Assembly (NCBI GenBank): GCA_038882715.1
Contig: JAVZNR010000003.1
Span: forward strand, 62,001-126,000
Direction of reading: 5' to 3'
DNA: 64,000 nt
Source of the DNA: Candidatus Bathyarchaeia archaeon
GTDB lineage: Archaea > Thermoproteota > Bathyarchaeia > Bathyarchaeales > DTEX01
The position numbers were made by a program, and so were the translations under genes. This document shows positions 9,671 through 18,667 of this stretch, piece by piece (the first letter of the stretch is position 1; the number at the start of each line of letters is the position of its first letter). Under the pieces are notes generated by a model. That model made no database searches. It was not told the DNA's origin and saw only the letters and a list, made by a program, of their open reading frames with translations.

Positions 9671-10462
9671 ATGAAAATATTTATTATGACGGATCTTGAG
9701 GGGGCTTCAGGAGTAGCTGGACAATGGTCGGATATAGATTTCGGCGGCAAGGATTATGAGGCTGCTAGGAGGCTTTTAACAGGTGATGTTAACGCGGCCA
9801 TCGAGGGAGCGTTTGAGGCTGGGGCTAGCGAGGTGGTTGTTTTAGATGGCCATGGAGCCGCGCTGACGATCCTCATAGAGGATCTGGATCCGAGGGCTCA
9901 GCTGATAAGGGGCCGGAGGATTCTTGAGCTTGAGGGCTTAAACGATAGCTTCGATTTAATGTTTGCGGTGGGCGCCCACTCTATGGCTGGAACCCCAGAC
10001 GGCCTTTTAACGCATACGTTATCCCACACGGCCATAGATAATATCTGGCTTAACGGCGTCTTGGTTGGGGAGATAGGGCTGTGGGCGGCTCTTGCCGGAG
10101 ACCATGATGTCCCCTTAGGCTTTGTGGCAGGCGACTATGCGGCTGTGCGTGAAGCCGAAAGTCTCTTAAAGAATGTATGCACGGTCACCGTTAAGTGGGC
10201 TACAAGCAGGTTCGCGGCAAGATGCCTGCATCCAAAAGTCTCTCAGAGACTGATTAAGGAGGCTGCGGCCGCAGCGGTTAGAAGGGCTGGAGAGTTTAAG
10301 CCATTTAAGCCTGAGAGACCGATTGAGCTGAAGGTTGAATTTCACGATAGCGAGAGAGCTGAGAGGCTATCCCATAGAAGAGGGGTTACTAGGCTGGATG
10401 GGAGGACGGTTTCAGCTAAAGGCATGACCATGCATGAGGTCTACTTGCTGCTATTGGGCTAA
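9671..10462 (+). CDS. M55 family D-aminopeptidase (DppA-like)
   Basis: A zinc peptidase of 263 residues that releases N-terminal D-amino acids from short peptides. The metal ligands Asp8 and Glu10 (MTDLEGASGV), His61 (LDGHGAA), His103 (GAHSMAGTPDG) and His115 are all present. It is preceded by an A/T-rich promoter-like stretch (9620-9660) and stands alone. M55 genes often sit beside peptide transporters; here the Opp/Dpp transporter lies 6 kb downstream. Confidence 0.93.
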   Translation: MKIFIMTDLEGASGVAGQWSDIDFGGKDYEAARRLLTGDVNAAIEGAFEAGASEVVVLDGHGAALTILIEDLDPRAQLIRGRRILELEGLNDSFDLMFAVGAHSMAGTPDGLLTHTLSHTAIDNIWLNGVLVGEIGLWAALAGDHDVPLGFVAGDYAAVREAESLLKNVCTVTVKWATSRFAARCLHPKVSQRLIKEAAAAAVRRAGEFKPFKPERPIELKVEFHDSERAERLSHRRGVTRLDGRTVSAKGMTMHEVYLLLLG

Positions 10463-10561
10463 TAGCCGCTAGACAGCAGGCTAGCAGCGCCTCAATTAAT
10501 TAAACTTCATAGCAATGTTAGCTGAATCTACGCCGGATATTTAACAGCGTAAATCTCCACC

Positions 10562-10870
10562 CTACACCTCTTCTGAAAGCGGAATTGGGAGTTTAACTTC
10601 TTCAGCTGGCTCCCAGACTCCTCCTCTCTCGGTTACAGAGACAAGGTGTTCCCAATACCTTATTGGGCCAAACTTGATTACCGACCCGTTCGGGAGACAG
10701 GCGTAGCCCTCAATTGTAGCCCAACTCTCCATTTCAGCGCTCGCATTAACTACATTAACTGGGGATTGCATGGCCGCTATAGCTAAGGCAACGCCCAATA
10801 GAGCGATCAAAACAGGGATGACAAACTTCTTCCTACTGGATGCGCCCATCAACATATTCGGCTTCCCCAT
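10562..10870 (-). CDS. short exported protein, function unknown
   Basis: About 102 residues with a basic N-terminus, a 20-residue hydrophobic stretch (FVIPVLIALLGVALAIAAMQ) and a short soluble domain ending in EEVKLPIPLSEEV, so it is either secreted or tethered to the membrane. A TATA-like stretch at about 10892-10902 places the transcription start near 10870, which favours the ATG there over the upstream TTG at 10891 and implies a leaderless mRNA. No family recognised. Confidence 0.6.
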   Translation of the reverse strand: MGKPNMLMGASSRKKFVIPVLIALLGVALAIAAMQSPVNVVNASAEMESWATIEGYACLPNGSVIKFGPIRYWEHLVSVTERGGVWEPAEEVKLPIPLSEEV

Positions 10871-10968
10871 GACGAAGTGTATGCTGCTCAAAATAAATCT
10901 CTATCGGACATTTAATACGTACTTTAGTTACGTGGCTTAAAATATCTCCTCTTTGCGAAGAATATAGT

Positions 10969-11274
10969 CTACCCTTCAATCAATCTCCTTATCTCTTCAA
11001 AATGTTTTATGAAACGCTTTCCTTTAGGCGACGCTATATAATATGTTTTTCCATCCCTAATCATGGCGCTAACAAGATTCCTCTCCACTAGGAAATCGAT
11101 GTATCTTTTAGCCGCTCTATAGTTCAGCCCAGCGTAAAAGGCTACTTCGTTAAGGCTAAGATAGTTAAATTGAAGGATCTTCATTATCTGCGCACATATC
11201 TCTAACCTCGACCTCCTAGGGTGTCTCGGCCTACCACGTCCAGTAACCCTTACATGAAGAAGGCTCTGAATCAA
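10969..11274 (-). CDS. winged helix-turn-helix transcriptional regulator
   Basis: A 101-residue DNA-binding protein. After a basic N-terminal arm (GRGRPRHPRRSRLE) come three helices and a wing: ICAQIMKILQ, LSLNEVAFYAGLNYRAAKRYIDFLVERNLV (the recognition helix region) and the hairpin MIRDGKTYYIASPKGKRF. This is the single-domain archaeal wHTH arrangement. The target is unknown; it is encoded just upstream of, and divergent from, the vapBC pair. Confidence 0.85.
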   Translation of the reverse strand: MIQSLLHVRVTGRGRPRHPRRSRLEICAQIMKILQFNYLSLNEVAFYAGLNYRAAKRYIDFLVERNLVSAMIRDGKTYYIASPKGKRFIKHFEEIRRLIEG

Positions 11275-11411
11275 ATCGTTCCATCTTAAATATCTTCGTT
11301 CTAATTTGCTGCTTGCGTTGAAGGCCTGTGTGGCAGCCCATATATGTGTTTCTATTCTGCCAAACTGATATTCTCGCCTAGAGGTAAACTTTATATTCCT
11401 AAAATAAGGTA

Positions 11412-11423
11412 GCCATATATGGC
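11412..11423. promoter_or_regulatory. 12-bp palindrome before vapB, candidate autoregulatory operator
   Basis: GCCATATATGGC is a perfect palindrome ending seven bases before the vapB ATG. VapB proteins usually repress their own operon by binding such repeats (known of the family). A TATA-like AACTTTATATTCC lies at 11387-11399, so the site falls at or just after the transcription start. A related CCCATATATG occurs at 11338-11347. Binding is inference. Confidence 0.45.
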
Positions 11424-11429
11424 GGTGAC

Positions 11430-11660
11430 ATGAGTAAGTATGTAACTATCTCCGTGAAAATCCCACGTGAACTCAAAGAGAAACTTGAAAAACTCGGCAT
11501 AAAACCATCAAAACTCCTTAAAAACGCTATAATTGAGGAGTTAAGGAGAAGGGAAATAGAGGAATTAAAGAAGAGTATAGAGGAGGTTAAACCAATCCTG
11601 AACAGAATATCTGCAGAATATGTTGTTGAATCCATTAGGGAGGATAGGGAGCGTAGATGA
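11430..11660 (+). CDS. vapB: VapB-type antitoxin
   Basis: A 76-residue antitoxin. The first 40 residues (KYVTISVKIPRELKEKLEKLGIKPSKLLKNAIIEELRRR) form a ribbon-helix-helix DNA-binding unit; the charged tail (EELKKSIEEVKPILNRISAEYVVESIRED) would wrap the toxin. It overlaps the toxin gene by four bases (ATGA), the classic coupling. ATG 11430 follows GGCGGTGAC. Confidence 0.9.
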   Translation: MSKYVTISVKIPRELKEKLEKLGIKPSKLLKNAIIEELRRREIEELKKSIEEVKPILNRISAEYVVESIREDRERR

Positions 11661-12049
11661 AGTATGTTTTCGACTCCTCATCCATCTTCGAAGCCATAAT
11701 TGAGGATAAAATATCGGTTCTCGCGGGGAATTATACGCTGGATCTAGCCAGATACGAGCTTGGAAACTTGATTTGGAAGAGGAGAGCGCTCGTAAGAGAC
11801 TTGAAAGAGGACGAGTATAGGCGGCTTATGGAGATCGTAAAGAGAACCCTGAACCTTATGGAAGTACTTAACATAAACTGTTGCGAAGCCAGCGTAGCAG
11901 AACTAGCTGGGAACCTAAATTTAACATTCTATGATGCATCCTACATTTTCCTAGCCAAAAGCAGGGGAGTATCGCTCGTGACAGAAGACAAAAACATTAG
12001 AAGTAGAGCTGGAAACTACGTAAAAGTCCTCACGGTAAAAGACCTATAA
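11657..12049 (+). CDS. vapC: VapC-type PIN-domain ribonuclease toxin
   Basis: A 130-residue PIN nuclease. The acidic active-site residues are present: Asp6 (VFDSSS), Glu in ARYELGNLIWKR, Asp in FYDASYIFLA and Asp in TEDKNI. VapC toxins cut tRNA or rRNA when their antitoxin is degraded. The last 20 bases overlap the 3' end of feoB on the opposite strand. Likely a mobile defence or stability module inserted next to the iron locus. Confidence 0.93.
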   Translation: MKYVFDSSSIFEAIIEDKISVLAGNYTLDLARYELGNLIWKRRALVRDLKEDEYRRLMEIVKRTLNLMEVLNINCCEASVAELAGNLNLTFYDASYIFLAKSRGVSLVTEDKNIRSRAGNYVKVLTVKDL

Positions 12050-14024
12050 TCCCCGGATGAAGTTCTTTTAGAGGGTGTCCGGTCGGCCACAGCGCGGCTA
12101 GCAACCTGTAGGCTATTCCGCCGACCGCTACCGCGAAAGCTATTTCGAAGACGGTTATGAGAAGAGCTTTTCTCCAACCAATCTCCTTTATGAGGGCGGC
12201 TATAGTCGATATGCACGGTACATAAAACATGGCGACTATTGCGAAGACAATCATCTGGATTGGGCCAAATCCCGGAACGTCCGCGAAGTCCGTTGTCCCT
12301 AAGAGGGTTGCAAGCATTATGAGCGTGAGCTCTTTTCTTAGAACCCCAAATATGAGCGCTATCCCCGTGACTGCTGGAAGCCCCAGCCATAAGACCGTTA
12401 TGGGGCTTAGGGCAAGCGCTATCGGCTCAAGCAAGCCGAAAACCTCTATAATTTTAATCGTGAAGCTTCCGAAAACTATCAGTGGAAAAGCTATCTTTAC
12501 GAATTCGAGCAGCCTGAACCATGTTTGCTTTAAAACTGTTTTTAAGTGTGGAAGCCTATAGTCATGTATCTCCATGATTAGGGCTGTGGGCTCGCCGGGC
12601 AAAGCCTTGAATGCTATTCTACCTAGAGCAAATATTACGGATAGGTTGAGGGCGTATAGCGCCAGAGCCCATTCAACGCCCAAATACTTCCCAACTAAGC
12701 CGAGTATTATCACGGTGCGGGCTGCGCAGGGCACAAGGGTTGTGACGAAAACGGCTAGCAGCCTCTCCCGCTGAGTCTCCATTATCCTGCATCCCAAGCA
12801 GGCTGGAACATTACACCCGTAGCCGAGTATTAAGGGTATGAAAGCCTTCCCGTGAAGCCCCATCTTATGCATGATGCTATCCATTAGGAAAGCAACCCTA
12901 CTCAGGTAACCCGAATCTTCTAGGAGATAAAGGATTATGTAAAATGGGGCGATGTATGGTAGCGCTATCGTGACGCCTGCAATAACCCCCTCCACAACGC
13001 TCCATGTCAACATCCCAAAGGCTCCGGCGCCAAGAAAATTGTAGAGAAGATCTTCCACGCTGTAAAATAGGCTATTTAGAAGGTCTGAAATGTATCCGCC
13101 AACCATGAAAACCACGTAGAAAATCGATAGGAGTAAAAATATCATTATGATGTATCCGGCAACCCTATGGGTTGTGAAGCTATGTAGACGCTCTTCAAGC
13201 CTCGGTTTTATTGGGGGGACAATTCTCTGCACTTCCCTAGTTATGCGGCCAGCAGCCTCATGCCGCTCAGCCGCTATCACGGTTGAGCAAACATGACCAT
13301 GAATCTCCTCAATCTCCCTCGAAAATCTTTTTGCCGCTTTAACCACGTTTGGGCTTAACTTCGCTACTTCCCTCTCTAGCTCTTCATCCCCCTCAAGCAG
13401 CCTAATCGCCACGTACCTCGGCGGGTAGCGGCAGCCGAGCCCCTCAATCATTTTTGTCAGCGCAATTATTCTCTCCTCAACCTCCCTGCCGAAAGGCACT
13501 ATAGCGGCTTTCGTAGAACCTCCTTTCTCCGCAACTTCAATAGCTTTCTCCAGCAGCTTGAAGACGCCGACCCCTTTTATCGCTATAGTTGGGATAACGG
13601 GGACGCCTAGGATCTTCTCCAGTTTCTCCACATCAATCTCGATGCCCTTCCTCTTAGCCACATCCATCTGATTTAAGGCTAAAACCATCGGCGCCTCCAT
13701 TTCCATGAGCTGCAACGTAAAATACAGGTTTCGCTCAAGAATAGAGGCATCTACAACGTTTATCACGGCGTCCGGCTGCTCATGGATAATATATTCTCTT
13801 GTAACCTGCTCCTCAATAGAATAAGCTGAGATAGAATATATGCCGGGCAGATCAATAATATCTATCGTGTAACCTTTGAAGTGCAGGGTTCCCTCAGCCC
13901 TCTCCACGGTTTTTCCAGGCCAGTTGCCGATATGCTGATGTAAGCCCGTTAGATAATTGAATATCACGGATTTCCCAACATTAGCGTTCCCAGCCAAAGC
14001 TATGCGAAGCCTTCTCTCAACCAT
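12030..14024 (-). CDS. feoB: ferrous iron transporter B
   Basis: Fe(II) permease of about 664 residues with a cytoplasmic G domain (GNANVGKS, then DLPGIYSISAYSIEE and NQMD), a helical spacer to about residue 270, and a membrane domain with two Gate repeats and the core. The conserved cysteine-rich element GYGCNVPACLGCRIMETQRERLL and CAARTVIILG are visible. The upstream TTG at 14039 is possible, but ATG 14024 follows AAAGGG and starts MVERRLRIALAGN. It begins within a few bases of the feoA stop. Confidence 0.96.
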   Translation of the reverse strand: MVERRLRIALAGNANVGKSVIFNYLTGLHQHIGNWPGKTVERAEGTLHFKGYTIDIIDLPGIYSISAYSIEEQVTREYIIHEQPDAVINVVDASILERNLYFTLQLMEMEAPMVLALNQMDVAKRKGIEIDVEKLEKILGVPVIPTIAIKGVGVFKLLEKAIEVAEKGGSTKAAIVPFGREVEERIIALTKMIEGLGCRYPPRYVAIRLLEGDEELEREVAKLSPNVVKAAKRFSREIEEIHGHVCSTVIAAERHEAAGRITREVQRIVPPIKPRLEERLHSFTTHRVAGYIIMIFLLLSIFYVVFMVGGYISDLLNSLFYSVEDLLYNFLGAGAFGMLTWSVVEGVIAGVTIALPYIAPFYIILYLLEDSGYLSRVAFLMDSIMHKMGLHGKAFIPLILGYGCNVPACLGCRIMETQRERLLAVFVTTLVPCAARTVIILGLVGKYLGVEWALALYALNLSVIFALGRIAFKALPGEPTALIMEIHDYRLPHLKTVLKQTWFRLLEFVKIAFPLIVFGSFTIKIIEVFGLLEPIALALSPITVLWLGLPAVTGIALIFGVLRKELTLIMLATLLGTTDFADVPGFGPIQMIVFAIVAMFYVPCISTIAALIKEIGWRKALLITVFEIAFAVAVGGIAYRLLAALWPTGHPLKELHPGIIGLLP

Positions 14025-14292
14025 CCCTTTCAACCTCAACGAGTATTCTCTCTGCTATTCCTCTACCTAACGCGAGCCTAGAACCCCTCACAATAACCTC
14101 AATGGGGCCGTGGAGCGGCGCCGACTTTACAACCGTGACCTTAGTTCCCGGAGTTAAACCCATGTCTGTAAGCCTCCTCTCGAAGCCCCATCCCCCGCGC
14201 CTTCTCCCCCTTCCGGGCCCGCCATCTATAGAGATTACTGTCGCTGTTTCACCATTCCTTAATGCTGTTAGCGGGATCACGACCTTACCCAT
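14017..14292 (-). CDS. feoA: FeoA-domain protein, iron transport accessory
   Basis: A 91-residue SH3-like FeoA protein (from ATG 14292, MGKVVIPLTALRNGETATV), with the family motif LTDMGLTPGTKVTVVKSAPLHGPIEV. It supports FeoB. A glycine/arginine-rich loop (GGPGRGRRRGGWG) interrupts the first strands and is unusual. The longer frame from 14313 overlaps the regulator gene by about 29 bases; ATG 14292 cuts this to eight. Confidence 0.93.
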   Translation of the reverse strand: MGKVVIPLTALRNGETATVISIDGGPGRGRRRGGWGFERRLTDMGLTPGTKVTVVKSAPLHGPIEVIVRGSRLALGRGIAERILVEVERDG

Positions 14293-14980
14293 AAAATGCA
14301 CCATCCTCAACAAGCCTTCTGATGCGTATAACGGACGCTATCTTCGAGCTCAAAACATTGAGGTTCTCCCCAACCATTATTGTAAGCGAGCCATCTAAGG
14401 GGTTTTTACCTAAAACCCTCACGAAAACCCCTGGGAAAGCTCCCAGCCCACTTAGATATCGAAGTAGGTCTTCGTTCTCCTCCACTATCCTTGCGATGGT
14501 GCCCTCAGAGCCGACGTCGAGATCCGTTAAGGGGATGGCTTCCTCCTCGATTAAAGCGCCGCACTCTGTCGGAATAGGGTTTCCATGAGGGCATGTTTTC
14601 GGGTTTTTCAGAGCCTTCTCCAATGACTTAACTACCTCTTCAGTTAAGCCGTGCTCAAGCCTGCAGGCAAGATCATGGGCCTTCTCCCACTCCACGCGGA
14701 GAATATCTACGAGCAAGCGTTCCGCAAGCCTATGCTTCCTTAAAACTTGAATGGCTATCATTCGCCCTCTGCTCGTCAGCTTAACGCCTCGGTAAGGTTG
14801 ATGGGTAACTAAGCCGTTTTTCTCAAGCCACTCAACAGTGTTTGTAACTGTGCCGGGGGTTACACCCATCATCTTAACGATATCCTTAGTCTTAGCCACA
14901 CCGAATTTTTCCTCAAGCCTGTAGATGCACTCAAGATATTCCTCAACCGCCGGGGTAACTTCTTCCATCGTGAAGGACAT
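14285..14980 (-). CDS. DtxR/MntR-family metal-dependent repressor
   Basis: About 231 residues: winged helix (residues 1-65, MGVTPGTVTNTVEWLEKNGLV), dimerisation and metal-binding helices (HRLAERLLVDILRVEWEKAHDLACRLEHGLTE, with the Glu/Cys/His ligands of the family), then a C-terminal FeoA-like SH3 domain (YLSGLGAFPGVFVRVLGKNPLDGS). It heads the feoAB operon and should repress it when Fe(II) or Mn(II) is plentiful. A TATA-like TTAAATA at about 15017-15023 puts the transcription start near 14994, so ATG 14980 (after GGTGCTCG) is preferred to ATG 15001. Confidence 0.93.
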   Translation of the reverse strand: MSFTMEEVTPAVEEYLECIYRLEEKFGVAKTKDIVKMMGVTPGTVTNTVEWLEKNGLVTHQPYRGVKLTSRGRMIAIQVLRKHRLAERLLVDILRVEWEKAHDLACRLEHGLTEEVVKSLEKALKNPKTCPHGNPIPTECGALIEEEAIPLTDLDVGSEGTIARIVEENEDLLRYLSGLGAFPGVFVRVLGKNPLDGSLTIMVGENLNVLSSKIASVIRIRRLVEDGAFYG

Positions 14981-15004
14981 TTTACGAGCACCAAAAAACA
15001 TATT

Positions 15005-15018
15005 TACGATAACTCGTA
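15005..15018. promoter_or_regulatory. candidate DtxR-type operator before dtxR-feoAB
   Basis: On the plus strand, TACGA-TAAC-TCGTA is a perfect inverted repeat of 5-bp arms and 4-bp spacer. It abuts the presumed TATA box (about 15017-15023) and lies upstream of the dtxR start, the right place for metal-dependent autorepression of the iron operon. Only one full copy is seen; a half-like TTTACGAGC follows at 14981-14989. Confidence 0.5.
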
Positions 15019-15143
15019 TTTAACCACTACCCCGCAATACATGCGCGCAAGCTGAGATCCAAGGTAAAATTTCTGGAAAGCCCGGGCTCTTTGGGGGAAG
15101 TTTTAAGTGCATAAAAGCTCTTAATGAGCATTGGAGACGAGTT

Positions 15144-16565
15144 ATGGGCGAGGAGCATGTTTATCAGGAGCGGTTGAAGCGTTACTTAACCGCTATGCGG
15201 AATGAGATGCCTGATCGCATCCCGATCCGACCATTTGTCGCCGAATTCACCGCCAAGTACGCTGGTTACACGTGTCAAGAGGTTACGCACGACTATAGGA
15301 GAGCTTTTGACGCTGTAATTAAATGTGCTAGGGACTTTGATTGGGATGCTATGGTGCCTAACATGGTTTATGTTTGGACAGGGCTCACGCAGGCCCTTGG
15401 CTTAAAATATTATGCTGTGCCCGGCATAGATATCCCTCCGGATAAGCCATTCCAGTATCTTGAACCCCCGGAAAATATGGCTTTCATGAAACCCGATGAA
15501 TATGACATGCTTATAGATGACCCAACATCATTCCTGTATAATGTTTGGCTTCCGCGAGTTTCAGGCGAGATAGGGCTTGGCGAGCCCCTCTCATATAGGG
15601 GTAAGCTCGCTTTAGTGAAGGGCGCCATGGCTATGAGCAACTATTTTAATGCTCTGGGATCGCAGGTGGAGAGAATGCGGAAGGAAACTGGAACAGCGTC
15701 GGCTATAGCTGGGATTCTTAAGGCCCCGCTCGATATAATTGCCGATAAGCTGCGCGGATACATCGGGTTAGTTAAGGATTTACATAGGCGGCCTGAAAAG
15801 GTGCTTGAGGCCTGTGAAGCCCTCGCTCCACATCTGGCGAAGGTTGCGCTTATGACAGCGGATCCGGAAAGGAAGGTGCCGGTAGGCTTCTGGATGCATA
15901 GGAGCTACGTGCCATTCATAAGCATGGAGCACTTTAAGAGGATTCATTGGCCCACCTTGAAACCTATAATTGAAGAGCTCTGGAAGAACGGTCATCAAAC
16001 GCTCTTTTACGCTGAAGGAGACTGGACTCCCCATCTGGATAGCTTCGCTGAGCTACCGGAGGGAAGCATAATATTTCACGTAGATAGAACCGACATGTTT
16101 GAGGCGCGCAAAAAACTGAAAGCCAGATTCTGCTTAAGCGGCGGAATACCTAACTGGCTGCTTGCTCTTGGAAGCCCTGAGGAAGTACGCCATTACTGCA
16201 AGAAGGTGATCGACGTTTTAGCCCCGGATGGAGGATATATTATGGATGCTTCAGCCATAATTCAGGGCGACGCTAAGATTGAAAATGTTAAAGCTATGAC
16301 GGATTTCACGCGTGCATATGGCGGATATCCCCTAAAACAGAAACTAAGCGTAGAGCGAAATGACCCCGCTGAGAAAATGTATGAAGGCGAAACAGCGGCT
16401 TCTCCGCAGAAATCGAATACCAGGCCGGGCATATGTATCCCTTGGGAAGAGAAGCGGAAGGAGCTGCCTCAGATCTCCGGTGATGAGAGGATCTTCAGGG
16501 AGATCTGGGAGGAAATTGAGTCCTTTGGCTACCTATTCATTTGGCAGATTTTACTATCCTTCTAG
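15144..16565 (+). CDS. uroporphyrinogen decarboxylase (URO-D) family protein
   Basis: A 473-residue TIM-barrel protein of the URO-D superfamily, which in archaea includes corrinoid-protein methyltransferases (MtaA, CmuA relatives) rather than true haem enzymes. Visible family segments are RNEMPDRIPIRPFVAEFTAKYAG near the N-terminus, HQTLFYAEGDWTPHLDSF, IIFHVDRTDMFEARKKL, CLSGGIPNWLLALGSPEEV and APDGGYIMDASAIIQGDA. It is longer than HemE (about 340) with about 50 extra C-terminal residues. No corrinoid protein or other haem gene is adjacent, so the substrate is unknown. Start ATG 15144 follows GGAGACG. Confidence 0.8.
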   Translation: MGEEHVYQERLKRYLTAMRNEMPDRIPIRPFVAEFTAKYAGYTCQEVTHDYRRAFDAVIKCARDFDWDAMVPNMVYVWTGLTQALGLKYYAVPGIDIPPDKPFQYLEPPENMAFMKPDEYDMLIDDPTSFLYNVWLPRVSGEIGLGEPLSYRGKLALVKGAMAMSNYFNALGSQVERMRKETGTASAIAGILKAPLDIIADKLRGYIGLVKDLHRRPEKVLEACEALAPHLAKVALMTADPERKVPVGFWMHRSYVPFISMEHFKRIHWPTLKPIIEELWKNGHQTLFYAEGDWTPHLDSFAELPEGSIIFHVDRTDMFEARKKLKARFCLSGGIPNWLLALGSPEEVRHYCKKVIDVLAPDGGYIMDASAIIQGDAKIENVKAMTDFTRAYGGYPLKQKLSVERNDPAEKMYEGETAASPQKSNTRPGICIPWEEKRKELPQISGDERIFREIWEEIESFGYLFIWQILLSF

Positions 16566-16654
16566 CTATGGTTGATCAAGCCTTTTCCAATCGAAAAAAT
16601 TAATTAACCAGCTCTGCTTAAAAGTACTTTCTAGATCCTTTAGGTGGAAGAAGA

Positions 16655-17656
16655 ATGTCTGACTCCCCCCTCCTAAAGGTTAATGATTTAAGAATGTATT
16701 ATAGTGTTGAGGGGGGATGGGTTAAGGCTGTTGATGGATTGATCTTGGACGTTTATAAAAATGAGTGTGTTGGAGTTGTCGGCGAGTCCGGGTGCGGCAA
16801 ATCGAGCCTCGCATTAACTATCATCAGGGTTTTACCCGCTAATTCAAGAATTTTTTCGGGAGAGATCCTTTTTGAAGGTGAAAATATACTTGGGCTATCT
16901 GAGGAGGATTTTAGAAAGCGAATAAGGTGGAAGAAGATTTCGATCGTTTTTCAGGGAGCAATGAACTCTTTGAATCCGGTAATAACGATAGGTGACCAGA
17001 TAGTTGAAACTATACTTGCACATGAAAATGTGTCGAAGAAGGAGGCTTGGGAGAGGGCTGAAAACCTACTTAGATTAGTGGGCATAGACCCAAAAAGGGC
17101 GAAGAGCTATCCTTTTGAATTCAGCGGTGGAATGAAGCAGAGAGCTATGATAGCGATGGCTTTAGCCCTTAATCCCAGCCTCTTAATTGCCGACGAGATG
17201 ACGACGGCTCTAGACGTGATAATTCAAGCCCAGATCATTAATCTGGTAGCCGACCTTAGGAGGAGACTGAACCTTTCATCCATAATAATATCGCATGATA
17301 TACCATTAGTTTTTAGCAGCAGCGATAGGATTTTCGTGATGTATGCTGGAAAAATAGTCGAGTATGGATCTACAGAAGAAATATATTATAGTCCCATGCA
17401 TCCATACACGTTTCTCCTCTTAGACAGCGTACCAGACATTAGGGGGAAGAGGCGCACCCTAGGCTTCATAGAAGGAGCCCCACCAAACCTATTAGACCCG
17501 CCCACCGGATGCCGCTTCCACCCGCGCTGCCCCTTCGCGGTCGACATATGTAGAAAAGAAGAGCCGGAAATGAGCGCCGTCTCCTCTTCCCATCATGTTG
17601 CGTGCCATAGGTTAGAGGAAATTACGTTAAAGAGGGCTCTTAAATGGGCGAGTTAG
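16655..17656 (+). CDS. oligopeptide ABC transporter ATP-binding protein (DppD/OppD)
   Basis: First of two ATPases energising peptide uptake. In 333 residues it shows Walker A GESGCGKSS, the Q-loop in VFQGAMNSLNPV, the signature FSGGMKQRAMIAMAL, Walker B LLIADEMTTALD and the switch His in ISHDIP. The C-terminal oligopeptide extension carries CRFHPRCPF...C, a cysteine cluster that binds Fe-S in some homologues. It overlaps the next gene by 13 bases. Confidence 0.96.
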   Translation: MSDSPLLKVNDLRMYYSVEGGWVKAVDGLILDVYKNECVGVVGESGCGKSSLALTIIRVLPANSRIFSGEILFEGENILGLSEEDFRKRIRWKKISIVFQGAMNSLNPVITIGDQIVETILAHENVSKKEAWERAENLLRLVGIDPKRAKSYPFEFSGGMKQRAMIAMALALNPSLLIADEMTTALDVIIQAQIINLVADLRRRLNLSSIIISHDIPLVFSSSDRIFVMYAGKIVEYGSTEEIYYSPMHPYTFLLLDSVPDIRGKRRTLGFIEGAPPNLLDPPTGCRFHPRCPFAVDICRKEEPEMSAVSSSHHVACHRLEEITLKRALKWAS

Positions 17657-18636
17657 TGAAGGTGAACGATCTTAGAAAATGGTTTCCGGTAAGAACCGGT
17701 CTTTTCTCGAGGTCTAAGAGAAGATATATTTATGCGGTTGACGGGGTAAGCTTCTCCATCCGCGAAGGAGAGATTTTTTGCCTCGTGGGCGAATCGGGCA
17801 GCGGAAAAACAACAACCGGTAGGCTGCTGCTTCGTTTAGAGAAGCCTACTTCAGGAGAGATCCTCTTTGAAGGAAAGAGCATATATTCGTTAGACAAGAA
17901 AGGGCTGAAAGAGTTTAGAAGAAAAGCCCAGATGATTTTCCAAGACCCGTTCAGCTCGCTTGATCCCAGAATGAGCGTTTTTGATAATATATGTGAGGGG
18001 CTCATCATACATAAGATCGGCGGCAGCAGAGAAGAGCGAATCAACATCGTATCTAAGGCTCTAGAGAGCGTAGGCCTATACCCGCCGGAAAACTTTCTCT
18101 CCAAATATCCGCATGAGCTCAGCGGAGGTCAGCTCCAGAGAATAGCTATTGTTTCAGCGCTGGTTTTAGGACCAAAATTTATTGTTGCGGATGAACCGGT
18201 CTCAATGCTAGATATGTCGACCCGCGGCTCAGTGATAAAAACTATGTTGGATTTAAGGAGAAATATGAACGTGACTTTTCTCTTAATAACCCACGACTTA
18301 GGTTTAGTGAAATATATCGGTGACAGGGTTGCCGTCATATATCTGGGCAAGATAGTTGAGAAGGGCGATGCGGAAGACCTTATAGATGCGCCATATCATC
18401 CCTACTCTCAAGCATTAATTTCAGCAGTTCCATCACCCGACCCCAGCAAAAAGATTAGAGATGTGCGGATCAGAGGCGACATAACCATGTCGCTTGAAGT
18501 GGCTAAGGGATGCAGGTTTGCCCCGAGATGCACGCTTGCCGACGAAAAATGCAGAGAGGAAGAGCCGGAACTAATAGAAGTGTCTAATGACCATTATGTC
18601 GCATGCCATAAGGCTCAGGTCGGCAACCAAAACTAG
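17644..18636 (+). CDS. oligopeptide ABC transporter ATP-binding protein (DppF/OppF)
   Basis: Second ATPase of the peptide transporter, 330 residues. Walker A GESGSGKTTTG, Q-loop FQDPFSSLDPRMS, signature LSGGQLQRIAI, Walker B FIVADEPVSMLD and ITHDLG are all intact, and the C-terminal extension again has CRFAPRCTLADEKC. The gene starts inside the end of dppD, so the two are coupled; they should pair on the two permeases encoded at 21.5-24 kb. Confidence 0.96.
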   Translation: MGELVKVNDLRKWFPVRTGLFSRSKRRYIYAVDGVSFSIREGEIFCLVGESGSGKTTTGRLLLRLEKPTSGEILFEGKSIYSLDKKGLKEFRRKAQMIFQDPFSSLDPRMSVFDNICEGLIIHKIGGSREERINIVSKALESVGLYPPENFLSKYPHELSGGQLQRIAIVSALVLGPKFIVADEPVSMLDMSTRGSVIKTMLDLRRNMNVTFLLITHDLGLVKYIGDRVAVIYLGKIVEKGDAEDLIDAPYHPYSQALISAVPSPDPSKKIRDVRIRGDITMSLEVAKGCRFAPRCTLADEKCREEEPELIEVSNDHYVACHKAQVGNQN

Positions 18637-18667
18637 AGATTCCTTAAGGAGAAAACCCGGCATTTAT

